DNA from: Anoxynatronum buryatiense
GTDB lineage: Bacteria > Bacillota > Clostridia > Peptostreptococcales > Tindalliaceae
Assembly (NCBI RefSeq): GCF_900182905.1
Contig: NZ_FXUF01000010.1
Coordinates: 1-64,000, forward strand
Direction of reading: 5' to 3'
Length of the DNA stretch: 64,000 nt
Shown here: in pieces, positions 27,223-36,422 of the stretch
Layout of the letters: each line of letters begins with the position of its first letter
How positions within the stretch are numbered: the stretch's first letter is position 1
Made by a program: the position numbers and the translations under genes
The notes under the pieces: model-generated
Told to the model about the DNA's origin: nothing
The model's input: the letters and a program-made list of their open reading frames with translations, nothing else
The model's database searches: none

Positions 27223-29901
27223 TTATTCCATTGCCCTGCGGATCAATTTGTACATTTCACTAACGCCCAGAGGAATAACCGCAAATAATAAGACCAGTGC
27301 CCAATGAAAACCAGAGAGCATCTGCAACTGAAATGCCCTGGCCAGAAATGGCACGGAAACAACCATCAACTGCAGTGCAAAACCGGTGAGCATGGCGCCA
27401 ATGAGGTAAGGGTTGGAGAGCAAACCAATTTGGAAAATGGACCTTGTTTTACTTCTCATTGCCAGGGCATAAAACAGCTGCGTGCCGGCCAGCACCATAA
27501 ATGCCATTGTTCGTGCATGGGCCATTACCTCCACGGGTATGTTTCGGGCATTCATATGATATCCATACTCATATAATCCGCAGTAAAAGGCTGCCAGGGT
27601 CAATGTGCCAATCATTAATCCTCCAAATAACACGCGAAACACTGCACCACCAGCAAAGATGCTTTCCCTGGGAGGTCGGGGAGGTTTATTCATCAGTCCC
27701 GGTTCTTCGGAATCCAACCCAAGGGCAATAGCCGGAAGGCTGTCTGTGATCAGGTTGATCCATAAAATCTGGGTTGGCAGTAGCGGCACCGGCCACGAAA
27801 TGAGAATCGCCACAAAAATAGCAACGACCTCACCCAGATTGCAGGTCAAGAGAAACAGAACGGATTTTCGAATGTTGTCGTAAATAGTTCGCCCTTCCCG
27901 CACAGCACGAATGATGGTTGAAAAATTATCATCTGTCAACACCATGTCACTGGCGCCCTTTGAAACATCAGTGCCAGTGATCCCCATGGCAACACCAATA
28001 TCAGCTGCTTTTAAAGATGGCGCATCGTTCACACCGTCTCCTGTCATGGAGACAACATGCCCGTGTGCCTGAAACGCCTGCACAATCTTCACTTTATGTT
28101 CCGGTGAAACACGGGCGAAAACACGGTATTGATGAATGTTCTGATTAAACTCCTCCACTGTCATTTGATCAATTTCTCTACCAGTGATGCTCTGGTCAAG
28201 TGATGCGGCAATTCCCAGTTCTTTACCTATTGCAACCGCTGTGTTCTGATGGTCGCCGGTGATCATCACCGGTGTGATGCCGGCGGCTTTTGCTTCGTTG
28301 ATGGAATCAATTACCTCTGGTCGCGGCGGATCAATCATGCCCACGAAACCAAGCAACACTAAATCCTGCTCCATCTCTTCTGGAGCAATCTGTATTTCCA
28401 CGTCTTTGTAGGCCGCTCCCAGCACCCGCAGCGCTTCATTGGACATCTTTTCCATCATGGCTTCAAACTCTTTTTGAATCTCCATGGTCAGTGGAATAAT
28501 TCTTTCGCCGTTGCGGACAAACTTTGAGATTTTAAGCAGATTGTCCATCGCACCTTTGGTGTGCACCCTATACCCCTCACCTTCACGATTCAGGGTAGAC
28601 ATGAGTTTTCGCTCTGAATCAAACGGTTTTTCTGAAACCCGCTCATGCGCTTCTGTCAACATTTTCCATGAAATATTATTTTTGCCGGCCCATACCAGAC
28701 CGGCTGCTTCGGTGGGATCACCTGTCATTGTGCCGTTCTCCCATGTGGCATCTGCGCAAAGCACAAGGGTTTTCATCAGATCCGTGCCAGCAGCTGCCAT
28801 GGACGTTTTGCCTTGCTCCTTTGTCTCCATTGGGTCGGTCAGTTCATTGGTTGCCCTTTTCGACATTTCATCGGTGTAGTATTGGGTTACTGTCATCCGG
28901 TTCTGTGTCAGGGTTCCTGTTTTATCTGTACAGACAACACTCACAGACCCTAACGTTTCGACCGCTGGCAGCTTTCGTACAATTGCATTGGCTTTTGACA
29001 TTCGGGTGACTCCCAGTGCCAGTACGATCGCCACGATGGCAGGTAACCCTTCTGGAATGGCAGCCACCGCCAGGCTGATGGCCGTCAGAAACATCTCAAA
29101 AATATCCCGTCCCTGGAACACTGAGATAGCCAAAATAAGCGAACAAATACCGACAGCCAGAAAGCCAAGTGTACGCCCCAGTTCCTCCAACCGTTTCTGA
29201 AGGGGGGTCAATGGCTCATGATCTTCATGGAGCATGCCCGCAATTTTTCCGATTTCTGTTTCCATGCCTGTTCTCACAACAATGCCTTCACCCCGACCAT
29301 AGGTCACTGTGGTGGACATAAAAGCCATGTTGCTCAGATCACCAAGGGATGGGTTGGTTTCTGCTGCAATCATATCAACCGTTTTTTCTGTGGCAACCGA
29401 TTCACCCGTCAGCGCCGACTCATCAATCTGCAGGTTAATGCTCTTTAACAAGCGCATATCTGCCGGAACCAGCCGCCCGGCTTCCAATATCACCAGATCT
29501 CCCGGCACCAGTTCTGTTGCGCTGATTTCCTTCACTTCGCCGTCACGCCTGACCAGTGTTTTCCCCTCTGTCATTCTTTTCAATGATTGGATGGCTTCTT
29601 CCGCTTTATGTGCCTGAAACACGCCAATTCCCGCGTTCAGGATTACGACCAGGAGAATAATCACCGCATCCACGTACTCCCCGATCACCATTGTCACCAC
29701 CACTGCTGCCAACAATACATAGATCATCACACTTTTCAGCTGATCAACAAACAGACTCAGCAGACTTACGGGTGGTTTTTCTTTCAGCTTATTGAAACCA
29801 TACTCTGTGAGCCGACGGGCTGCCTCTTCCTGTGGCAGCCCTGTTACATCGTCTGATTTTAAGTCGTCCAGAATTTTTTTCTTCGAATCTGAAAACCACA
29901 T
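27223..29901 (-). CDS. P-type Ca2+ (PII) ATPase
   Basis: 892 residues; AGAAGG 6 bases before ATG. Standard P2-type layout: N-terminal cation-ATPase domain, helices 1-2, actuator loop with LTGES (about 162-166), helix 4 with PEGLPA (about 290), phosphorylation site DKTGTLT (about 335), hinge TGDGVNDAP, and six C-terminal helices including [13 protein letters not shown]. Length and these motifs fit prokaryotic SERCA-like calcium pumps, which export Ca2+ using ATP. Residues in helix 6 (N-L-I-T-D) match Ca2+ ligands, although Mn2+ or mixed specificity cannot be excluded. It is a single gene with its own terminator. Confidence 0.93.
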   Translation of the reverse strand: MWFSDSKKKILDDLKSDDVTGLPQEEAARRLTEYGFNKLKEKPPVSLLSLFVDQLKSVMIYVLLAAVVVTMVIGEYVDAVIILLVVILNAGIGVFQAHKAEEAIQSLKRMTEGKTLVRRDGEVKEISATELVPGDLVILEAGRLVPADMRLLKSINLQIDESALTGESVATEKTVDMIAAETNPSLGDLSNMAFMSTTVTYGRGEGIVVRTGMETEIGKIAGMLHEDHEPLTPLQKRLEELGRTLGFLAVGICSLILAISVFQGRDIFEMFLTAISLAVAAIPEGLPAIVAIVLALGVTRMSKANAIVRKLPAVETLGSVSVVCTDKTGTLTQNRMTVTQYYTDEMSKRATNELTDPMETKEQGKTSMAAAGTDLMKTLVLCADATWENGTMTGDPTEAAGLVWAGKNNISWKMLTEAHERVSEKPFDSERKLMSTLNREGEGYRVHTKGAMDNLLKISKFVRNGERIIPLTMEIQKEFEAMMEKMSNEALRVLGAAYKDVEIQIAPEEMEQDLVLLGFVGMIDPPRPEVIDSINEAKAAGITPVMITGDHQNTAVAIGKELGIAASLDQSITGREIDQMTVEEFNQNIHQYRVFARVSPEHKVKIVQAFQAHGHVVSMTGDGVNDAPSLKAADIGVAMGITGTDVSKGASDMVLTDDNFSTIIRAVREGRTIYDNIRKSVLFLLTCNLGEVVAIFVAILISWPVPLLPTQILWINLITDSLPAIALGLDSEEPGLMNKPPRPPRESIFAGGAVFRVLFGGLMIGTLTLAAFYCGLYEYGYHMNARNIPVEVMAHARTMAFMVLAGTQLFYALAMRSKTRSIFQIGLLSNPYLIGAMLTGFALQLMVVSVPFLARAFQLQMLSGFHWALVLLFAVIPLGVSEMYKLIRRAME

Positions 29902-30207
29902 GTATTAACCTTCTTCCGAGATGGATTTATTATGACTATGCAGCTTTGCAGTCATTTCTAATATACCCATTTATACCGTCATCCAGTTCAGATATTCAGA
30001 CACTATCAAATTCTCATCTTATCTATAAGGTGGAGACACAATGGGTTTTCTAAATCCTGGTGGCTTGAGATAATAATGTTCCAGATGCATGTCTTCGGTA
30101 ATGGTGTTCAGACAAACCCACGGGTGGCCTTGGTGCGGGAAGGCATTGAACTGTGCCAAAAGATAAAATTGTAAGAAGCTGACATCTGCAGTCTGCAGAT
30201 GCCTGTC
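29902..30207. other. Gap holding a possible decayed frame
   Basis: 306 bases between the DUF1003 gene and the ATPase gene. A short plus-strand frame at 30076-30174 looks codon-like (see that entry). An 8-bp hairpin CATCTGCA/TGCAGATG lies at 30183-30201, without a strong T tract, downstream of the DUF1003 stop on the minus strand. Confidence 0.4.
30076..30174 (+). pseudogene. Short orphan frame, possible gene remnant
   Basis: 32 codons, MFQMHVFGNGVQTNPRVALV then REGIELCQKIKL. The frame stays open upstream for tens of codons without a ribosome site. The composition looks protein-like, suggesting the tail of a lost gene. I cannot place the family, and chance is possible. Confidence 0.2.
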
Positions 30208-30939
30208 TCACCGGGAAAAGCCGGACTCCGACGAATCCTGCAACTGTTTTCTGATATCTTCCAATAAATCAGTCTGTAATTCAAGTATTTCGAGAGAACT
30301 CATTTCTTCCCGAGTCAGGTAATCCAGCTTCTGATTCAGAATGCGTATTTCCAATTCTGCTTTCAGGTTAACGAGATAATCATTTTGACCTCGCAACCGG
30401 TCTTTCGTTTCCTGCCGATTCTGACTCATCATAATAACTGGCGCTTGAATGGCTGCCAAACAGGATAAAATCAAGTTCAACAGGATGAAAGGATATGGAT
30501 CATATGCCCGGTTCATCAATATGACTGTATTGACCAGAATCCAGCTGAAAAGCATCAGTGCAAATACACCGATAAAAGACCAGCTACCGCCATACTGGGC
30601 CATTCTATCCGCCATCTTTTGACCAAATGTCAGTTTTTCACTGTAACTATCCTCAGCATTTTGCGAAACGATCTCACCTTCTCTCAGGCTTTTTAACGCC
30701 GCCTCTTCCGTCTCATCCAAATCACCACGTGCTGTCTGAATGATTTCGTGCAGCAACAGCGTCCTGAATCGGTTAAGATCCTCCAGGCACAGAACGCTGC
30801 TCTCGTTAATCTCCGGATAATCCTGCATAATTCGATGCAACAAAGAAGGTTGCAGGCTTCTAACTTTTACCATGTGTTGTACTTTGAAGTAGTTATTACA
30901 AATTTCACAGCGTTCATCACTTTTCTGTCTCGCATTCAA
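30208..30939 (-). CDS. DUF1003 family membrane protein
   Basis: 243 residues with a TTG start 7 bases after AAGGAGG. An N-terminal CEICNNYF motif may be half of a metal site. About 115-175 hold two hydrophobic segments in the DUF1003 pattern: MADRMAQYGGSWSFIGVF, then NLILSCLAAIQAPVIMMSQNRQ. After these comes DRLRGQNDYLVNLKAELEI and a C-terminal coiled coil. The family is widespread and of unknown function, sometimes linked to ion or metal homeostasis. It is between the dipeptidase operon and the Ca2+ ATPase and has its own ribosome site; co-regulation with either is not evident. Confidence 0.85.
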   Translation of the reverse strand: MNARQKSDERCEICNNYFKVQHMVKVRSLQPSLLHRIMQDYPEINESSVLCLEDLNRFRTLLLHEIIQTARGDLDETEEAALKSLREGEIVSQNAEDSYSEKLTFGQKMADRMAQYGGSWSFIGVFALMLFSWILVNTVILMNRAYDPYPFILLNLILSCLAAIQAPVIMMSQNRQETKDRLRGQNDYLVNLKAELEIRILNQKLDYLTREEMSSLEILELQTDLLEDIRKQLQDSSESGFSR

Positions 30940-31000
30940 GCGGATTCCTCCTTAGTAATCATTGATAATCCTGAAGGCAACTCTTTTGTAGTGTTATATT

Positions 31001-32449
31001 TTACGACTTCACCGCATCTGCCACCAGGTACCGGGCGTATATCTCCGCCGCTTTCATTAAACTCTCGATATGAATGCGTTCGTTTTCCTGGTGGCAGGTG
31101 TCTGTCTCACCGGGAAAAACCGGTCCCCATGAAACCATTTGGGGCAGCGCCTTGGCATAGGAGGTACCATCCGCCAGGGCAAATTCACTTTTTTGACCGG
31201 TAACATACTCATAGGCCTGGTGCATTTTCTCAAAAAAGGGGAGGTGACGAGACACATATAGGGGGTCCTGGTAGTTTCGAATCTGAAAGGTGAACCCGTA
31301 CTTCTGGGTCAATGCCTGAAATTCTCTTTCCAGATCCTGTAAGCTGACGCCGTACCGGTGGCGGATGTTCAGGTTCAGCTTGACTTTGTCTTCTTCAAAT
31401 AAAAGAACTGTTGGCACTACAATGTTTTCACCCATATACTCTCCCTGGTACAGGCAGAGACGATTATCAAATCCAAGGGTAGAGCCATCATGGCAGCCGT
31501 TGAAAAGATGGATGAAATCCATCACCCCCCTGAAGGACGGGTGCAGCAGCTGTTCTTTTTGGTCCAGTTCAGCCAGTATTTCCACGAGCAGGCTAATGGC
31601 ATTCACACCATTTTGGGGCAGTGAGCTGTGACTGGAAATGCCTTTCGCATTAAGCTGGAAGCGGTTCTCCTCGCACCTCACACTGACAGATGATGGTATG
31701 CCTCCCATGGGAACAGCCTTCGCCTGGCGACTGCCGATGACCCGTTGAGCCTGCCTGGATAGCCTGCGACACTGGTCTCCCGTATCTGTTTTGATCACCA
31801 ATAGCCCGCTGGAAGGAATGGTATTTTCACTGTCTCCTGCTCTCAGGGCGTCGATGCAAAACCGTGGTGACTGCTTCACCTGAAAGGTCAGCTGTACATC
31901 GGCATAGCCTTTTTCCATGTTGTGGACGGGAAAGGCTCCATCCGGTGTAAACCCGTAATCCGGCGGTGAAAAGGCCTGTCGGAAATGAGCCATGTCTTCC
32001 CAATTGCTTTCTTCTTGTGTCCCAATGATGAGTTGAATCCTTTTTTTCAGGGGCAGATTTAACTGATTCATCAGCCAGAGTATGGTATAGATGACGATGG
32101 TAGGCCCTTTATCGTCCATGGCGCCTCGGCCTACGATCCACCTTCCGTCATATACGCCGGTAAAGGGATCCGTCTGCCATTTGTGACGATCACCAACTCC
32201 CACCACATCCACATGAGTGAGAATGCCGACGGCCTCTTCTCCCTGGCCAATTTCAATGACACCGCAGTCTTCCTCTTGTGTATGGCTAACCTTCATTCCC
32301 TGTTGAGCTGCTTTTTCCAACAGCCAGAAAAGTGCCCGGCGGTTTTCCACCCGACTTCCTGTCACGCTGGGAAATCCGATCAGTTGAATCACATCCCTGA
32401 TGATTTCATCTTTCTCCGCCTGAAGACACTGAAGCAATTGGTTAATCAT
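31001..32449 (-). CDS. pepV: M20 dipeptidase, PepV/Sapep type
   Basis: 482 residues from the ATG at 32449, which overlaps the stop of the upstream ATPase gene by 8 bases and has CAGGAGAA before it. The metal site is complete: GILTHVDVVG (His), GAMDDKGP (bridging Asp), EESNWED (Glu pair), FTPDGAFPV (Asp) and CHQENERI (final His). The lid domain lies between about 190 and 370. PepV-type enzymes cleave dipeptides with broad specificity, some including D-residues. As the last gene of the LD-carboxypeptidase/peptide-importer operon it likely hydrolyses the imported peptides in the cytoplasm. Confidence 0.9.
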   Translation of the reverse strand: MINQLLQCLQAEKDEIIRDVIQLIGFPSVTGSRVENRRALFWLLEKAAQQGMKVSHTQEEDCGVIEIGQGEEAVGILTHVDVVGVGDRHKWQTDPFTGVYDGRWIVGRGAMDDKGPTIVIYTILWLMNQLNLPLKKRIQLIIGTQEESNWEDMAHFRQAFSPPDYGFTPDGAFPVHNMEKGYADVQLTFQVKQSPRFCIDALRAGDSENTIPSSGLLVIKTDTGDQCRRLSRQAQRVIGSRQAKAVPMGGIPSSVSVRCEENRFQLNAKGISSHSSLPQNGVNAISLLVEILAELDQKEQLLHPSFRGVMDFIHLFNGCHDGSTLGFDNRLCLYQGEYMGENIVVPTVLLFEEDKVKLNLNIRHRYGVSLQDLEREFQALTQKYGFTFQIRNYQDPLYVSRHLPFFEKMHQAYEYVTGQKSEFALADGTSYAKALPQMVSWGPVFPGETDTCHQENERIHIESLMKAAEIYARYLVADAVKS

Positions 32450-33458
32450 GGCTGTTCTCCTGTGAGGTTTCCTTTTCAATCAGGTGGCAGGCAGCCAGGT
32501 GGTTAGACCTGGCTGCCTGTAGTACCGGCTCCTCTTCACGGCACCGATCAAAGGCATGCGGGCATCGGGGATGAAAGCGGCAACCTGCGGGGATGTTTGT
32601 CGGGTTGGGCGTTTCGCCGGACAGAACTTTCCGCTGGCGATGCCGGTTGACCTCCGGAATGGGCATTACTTCAAGCAGTGCCTGGGTATAGGGGTGGACT
32701 GCCTGCTTGATGACGGTGTCTGATTCACCGATCTCCATGATTTTTCCCAGGTACATGATGGCGATCCGGTCAGAAATCAGCCAGGCCAGGGAGAGATCAT
32801 GGGTGATAAAGAGAAAAGTCAGACCCTTGGATTCTTTCAGCTCCACCAGAAGCTTCAGAATGCCGGTACGAATGGAAACATCCAGCATGGAGACCGGCTC
32901 ATCGGCCACAATGAATTCCGGGTTTAGGATCAGGGCGCTGGCAATGGCCACTCGCTGGCGCTGGCCTCCGCTGAGCTCATAAGGGTACCGGTAAAGATAT
33001 CTTTCCGGCGGATCAAGGCCGGCATCATGGAGGGCTTTCATCACCCGTTCATTCCGTTCTGCTTCTGTCTTGATCAGTCGGTTAACTTCCAAAGGCTCCG
33101 CGACAATGTCGATGATCAAACTTTTGGGGTTCAGCGACTGGTAGGGGTCCTGAAAAATCACCTGGGCTTTTTGACGGAACCGACGGACTTCCTGTTTATG
33201 GTGAAAATTCACCACCTGATTCTGGAAGAGAATTTCTCCATCAGCGATATCTACCAGGTTGAGGATGGCTTTCCCCAGAGTGGTCTTACCGCTGCCACTT
33301 TCCCCTACCAGCGAAAGAATTTCGCCTTTTTTTATGGTGACATTCACACCGTCAACGGCACGGACCAGTGGTTGCTCCTTCATCAGCAGTTCTTTCAGAA
33401 ATGACTGCTTTGCCACAAAGGTTACTTTCAGGTTTTTCAGCTCCACCACATTATCCAT
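32442..33458 (-). CDS. Peptide ABC transporter ATPase (DppF/OppF type)
   Basis: 338 residues from the ATG at 33458, which overlaps the upstream stop by 8 bases (ATGGATAA) with GGGGGTG upstream. Walker A GESGSGKTT, Q-loop FQDPYQSLNPK, signature LSGGQRQRVA, Walker B FIVADEPVSMLD, switch ITHDLSLA. The C-terminal oligopeptide-ABC domain has PAGCRFHPRCPHAFDRC, whose cysteines match the Fe-S or metal-binding tail common in peptide importer ATPases. Pairs with the next gene product to power the DppB/DppC-like permeases. Confidence 0.93.
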   Translation of the reverse strand: MDNVVELKNLKVTFVAKQSFLKELLMKEQPLVRAVDGVNVTIKKGEILSLVGESGSGKTTLGKAILNLVDIADGEILFQNQVVNFHHKQEVRRFRQKAQVIFQDPYQSLNPKSLIIDIVAEPLEVNRLIKTEAERNERVMKALHDAGLDPPERYLYRYPYELSGGQRQRVAIASALILNPEFIVADEPVSMLDVSIRTGILKLLVELKESKGLTFLFITHDLSLAWLISDRIAIMYLGKIMEIGESDTVIKQAVHPYTQALLEVMPIPEVNRHRQRKVLSGETPNPTNIPAGCRFHPRCPHAFDRCREEEPVLQAARSNHLAACHLIEKETSQENSHD

Positions 33459-34416
33459 TGAAAGCACCCCCGAAATGACAGGCATAGGAATGGCCGTTTC
33501 CAGCAGTGGTCATCCCCGGCTCCTGTTCCTGGCATATTTCTTGAGCATAGTCACAACGGGGATGGAACCGACACCCTGAGGGCGGTCGTATCAGGTCTGG
33601 CGGTGATCCAGGAATGGGTTCTGGCATCAATTTGGGCCGGTGAATATTTGGAAAACCCATGAGCAGCCGGTGAGTATAAGGATGCATGTGCCGGTCATAA
33701 ACATCCTCTGTGCTGCCGATTTCCACAATTTTTCCGGCATACATGACGGCAATCCTGTCGCAGGTTTCTCCCAGGATGGACAGGTCGTGGGTGATGATGA
33801 TCAGCCCCATTTTCAGGGTTTTGCGCAGCCTGTCCAGCAGGTTTAGGATCTGTGCCTGTACCATGACATCCAGGGCCGTGGTGGGTTCATCCCCTATGAC
33901 CAGCTTTGGGTCACAGGCGAGGGCCATGGCGATCATAGCCCGCTGTTTCATGCCGCCGCTGAACTCGTGGGGGTAACCGCCGATGCGGCCTGGCTCCAGC
34001 TCAACCAGTTCAAAGAGCTCTTTTGCACGGTTCCAGGCTTGTTGATGTGTCACCTGCTGGTGCCACACCACCGCTTCAGCTATCTGCTCACCGATTTTCA
34101 TCACCGGATTCATGGCGTTCATGGCTCCCTGAAAAACCATGGAAACATCTTTCCAGCGATGTTTGCGGATTTCCACATCAGACAATACTGTTAATTTCAC
34201 AGATTCCAGGTAGATCTCCCCGCCTTCTATGATGCCTTCCGGCGGCAGTAACCGGTTGATGGACAGAGCTGTGGTGGTTTTTCCACAACCTGATTCACCC
34301 ACCAAGCCCAGACACTGGCCGTCATCCAGAGAAAAGCTGACATCGTCCACTGCTTTGACGATCCCTTCCGATATATGAAAATAGGTCTTTAGGTTTTCCA
34401 CGCGCAGCAGTTTCAT
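33451..34416 (-). CDS. Peptide ABC transporter ATPase (DppD/OppD type)
   Basis: 321 residues with AAGGAG before ATG. Walker A GESGCGKTT, Q-loop FQGAMNAMNPVM, signature FSGGMKQRAMIA, Walker B LVIGDEPTTALD, switch ITHDLSIL. The C-terminal oligo_HPY region contains PPSGCRFHPRCDYAQEICQEQEP. The FQGAMNAMNP form of the Q-loop is typical of the OppD branch. Stop overlaps the DppF-like start by 8 bases and its ATG is 3 bases after the DppC-like stop, so the genes are translationally coupled. Confidence 0.93.
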   Translation of the reverse strand: MKLLRVENLKTYFHISEGIVKAVDDVSFSLDDGQCLGLVGESGCGKTTTALSINRLLPPEGIIEGGEIYLESVKLTVLSDVEIRKHRWKDVSMVFQGAMNAMNPVMKIGEQIAEAVVWHQQVTHQQAWNRAKELFELVELEPGRIGGYPHEFSGGMKQRAMIAMALACDPKLVIGDEPTTALDVMVQAQILNLLDRLRKTLKMGLIIITHDLSILGETCDRIAVMYAGKIVEIGSTEDVYDRHMHPYTHRLLMGFPNIHRPKLMPEPIPGSPPDLIRPPSGCRFHPRCDYAQEICQEQEPGMTTAGNGHSYACHFGGAFNG

Positions 34417-34419
34417 GGT

Positions 34420-35298
34420 TTATCTCCTTCTCAGCTTTGGGTTCAGGATTTCGTCAAAGGCATAGCCCAAAAAGGTGAAGCCCAGCACCACCAGCACCAC
34501 ACACAGCCCCGGTGGCAGAAAAAACCAGTAGGCACCGGAGCTGGCAGCGCCGGACTGGAAGGCATAGTGCAACATCATGCCCCAGCTGGGCCGTGTGGGA
34601 TCGCCCAGCCCAAGAAAACTCAGGGTGGTTTCGGAAATGATGGCCACTGCTGTCACCAGGATGGTGTTGGCGAACACCAGGGGGAATACATTGGGCAGGA
34701 TATGGTGCATCATAATGGTGCTGTGGTCAGCACCGATGGCCCGTGCCCGTTCTATAAAGGGGCGTTCCTTCACCGACAGGGTCTGCGAACGCACCACCCG
34801 GGCAGTGCCTGCCCAGCTGGTGAGCCCAATGACCAGAATGATGATCCAGACACTGGATCCCAGTATGGCGACCAGTACCAGCACCAGAGGCAGCCAGGGA
34901 ATCACCAGAAAAAAATCGGTGACACGCATGAGGACGCTGTCGATGGTTTTGCCGAAATACCCGGACATAATTCCGATGGACGTTCCCAGAAACATGGAGA
35001 TCAATGTTGCCAGAATGCCCACCATCAGGGAGATTCGGGCACCGGAGAGCAGGTTTCTGAAGATATCCCGTCCCAGGTTATCCGTCCCCAAATAATAGGT
35101 GGTGCTGGGTGGTTGCAGGATGGTTTCCACAGTGCCGAACTCCATGGGGTTATAGGGAAACAGCACTGGCCCGATCACTGCCGCCACTGAAAAAAACACC
35201 AGAATCACTGCTCCGGTGGTGGCCATCCGGTTGTTCTTGAAGCCGTTCCAGAACCGCTTTAGCTTTTTCCGTCTCATTACCCCATCAATTGAGCTCAT
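34420..35298 (-). CDS. Peptide ABC transporter permease (DppC/OppC type)
   Basis: 292 residues with AAAGGAG before the ATG. An N-terminal OppC-type helix (about 22-45), then LGTDNLGRDIFRNLLSGARISL (split here as LGTDNLGRDI and LSGARISL) and five further hydrophobic segments. The EAA-type loop is RARAIGADHSTIMMHHILPN, which contacts the ATPase subunits. Standard size for the family. It partners the DppB-like protein encoded 12 bases upstream. Confidence 0.93.
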   Translation of the reverse strand: MSSIDGVMRRKKLKRFWNGFKNNRMATTGAVILVFFSVAAVIGPVLFPYNPMEFGTVETILQPPSTTYYLGTDNLGRDIFRNLLSGARISLMVGILATLISMFLGTSIGIMSGYFGKTIDSVLMRVTDFFLVIPWLPLVLVLVAILGSSVWIIILVIGLTSWAGTARVVRSQTLSVKERPFIERARAIGADHSTIMMHHILPNVFPLVFANTILVTAVAIISETTLSFLGLGDPTRPSWGMMLHYAFQSGAASSGAYWFFLPPGLCVVLVVLGFTFLGYAFDEILNPKLRRR

Positions 35299-35309
35299 TG
35301 TATTCTCCT

Positions 35310-36278
35310 TTATTCACGCACACGAGGGTCAAAGTAGCCATAGGTCACATCTGCAATGAGGTTGGCAACAATCACGCTGAGGGTGATCAACAGAAAAATG
35401 CCCTGCAGCAGCGGATAATCCCTGGCTTTCAGCGCGTCAAACATCAGCCGGCCCAGTCCCGGCCAAGAAAAAATGGTCTCCACCTGGATCGTACCGCCGA
35501 TGACCAGCCCCAGATTGATGGCAATCAGAGTGATCATGGGGAGCATGGCATTGGGAAGCGCATGTTTCTTAATCAGATAGTTGTCATCGAAACCTTTTGC
35601 TTTGGCGGTGGTCATATAGTCTTCGGTAAGCACATCCAGCAGCGTGTTTCGCATGGTCAGTGTGTATTCTCCAATCAGCACCAAGCTCAGGGTTAATACC
35701 GGCAGCACCAGATGCCGGGCAGCATCCCTGACCATGGCAAAGGTACTGGAGAAAGATTGTCCCGGCGTCAACATGCCGGAGGTGGGAAACCAGCGCAGAC
35801 TGACACTGAACACAAAAATCAGGATAATACCCAGCCAGAAGGTGGGCATGGAGTAAGTCACCAACGAAAACCCGAGTGCCGCCACGTCGACCCGGCTCCC
35901 TCTTTTCCAGGCGGATATAACCCCCAGAAAAACACCGACAATGATGGCCAGGATCTGTGCCAATCCCACCATCAACACTGTGGGAATAATTCGGGCAACA
36001 ATGATTTCCGTCACTGGTTGACGGTAAAGAAACGATATACCCAGATCTCCAGTGAACAGGTGCTTCAAATAGATCCAGAACTGTACCACCCAGGACTGGT
36101 TCAGTCCAAAGAGCTCTCTGGTTCGTTCAATGGCTTCCTGCGAAGCCCGGGGATTGCGCATAATCATAGCCAGAGGATTCCCCGGCATCACCCGGAAAAG
36201 GATATAGTTGAAGACCAGCACAAAGAAGATGGTCACCAGTGACTGAATGATTTTCTTTGCCAGGTATTGTCGTTTCAC
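35310..36278 (-). CDS. Peptide ABC transporter permease (DppB/OppB type)
   Basis: 322 residues from a GTG start with GGGGTG 5 bases upstream. Six hydrophobic segments are seen. It has the N-terminal FNYILFRVMPGNPLAMIM, the DLGISFLYRQPV stretch, and the EAA loop YMTTAKAKGFDDNYLIKKHALPNAM. Ends in the conserved DVTYGYFDPRVRE tail of this family. Forms the pore with the DppC-like subunit. Confidence 0.93.
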   Translation of the reverse strand: MKRQYLAKKIIQSLVTIFFVLVFNYILFRVMPGNPLAMIMRNPRASQEAIERTRELFGLNQSWVVQFWIYLKHLFTGDLGISFLYRQPVTEIIVARIIPTVLMVGLAQILAIIVGVFLGVISAWKRGSRVDVAALGFSLVTYSMPTFWLGIILIFVFSVSLRWFPTSGMLTPGQSFSSTFAMVRDAARHLVLPVLTLSLVLIGEYTLTMRNTLLDVLTEDYMTTAKAKGFDDNYLIKKHALPNAMLPMITLIAINLGLVIGGTIQVETIFSWPGLGRLMFDALKARDYPLLQGIFLLITLSVIVANLIADVTYGYFDPRVRE

Positions 36279-36422
36279 GGAATCACCCCGTTCTGATGAT
36301 GCTGAAGCTCATTCCCTCAAGTTCATTAAATGCACTGCCCTTCAGATTACTGGGATCGGCTTCAGCGACCCTTTGCTCCCTGTCTCTGATAAACTGCTGA
36401 TGAGCCGCTGATGGACCGTTTA

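Noticed and set aside
30183-30201. Perfect hairpin CATCTGCA/TGCAGATG after the DUF1003 stop.
   Set aside because: No adequate T tract follows on the minus strand, so it is not listed as a terminator.
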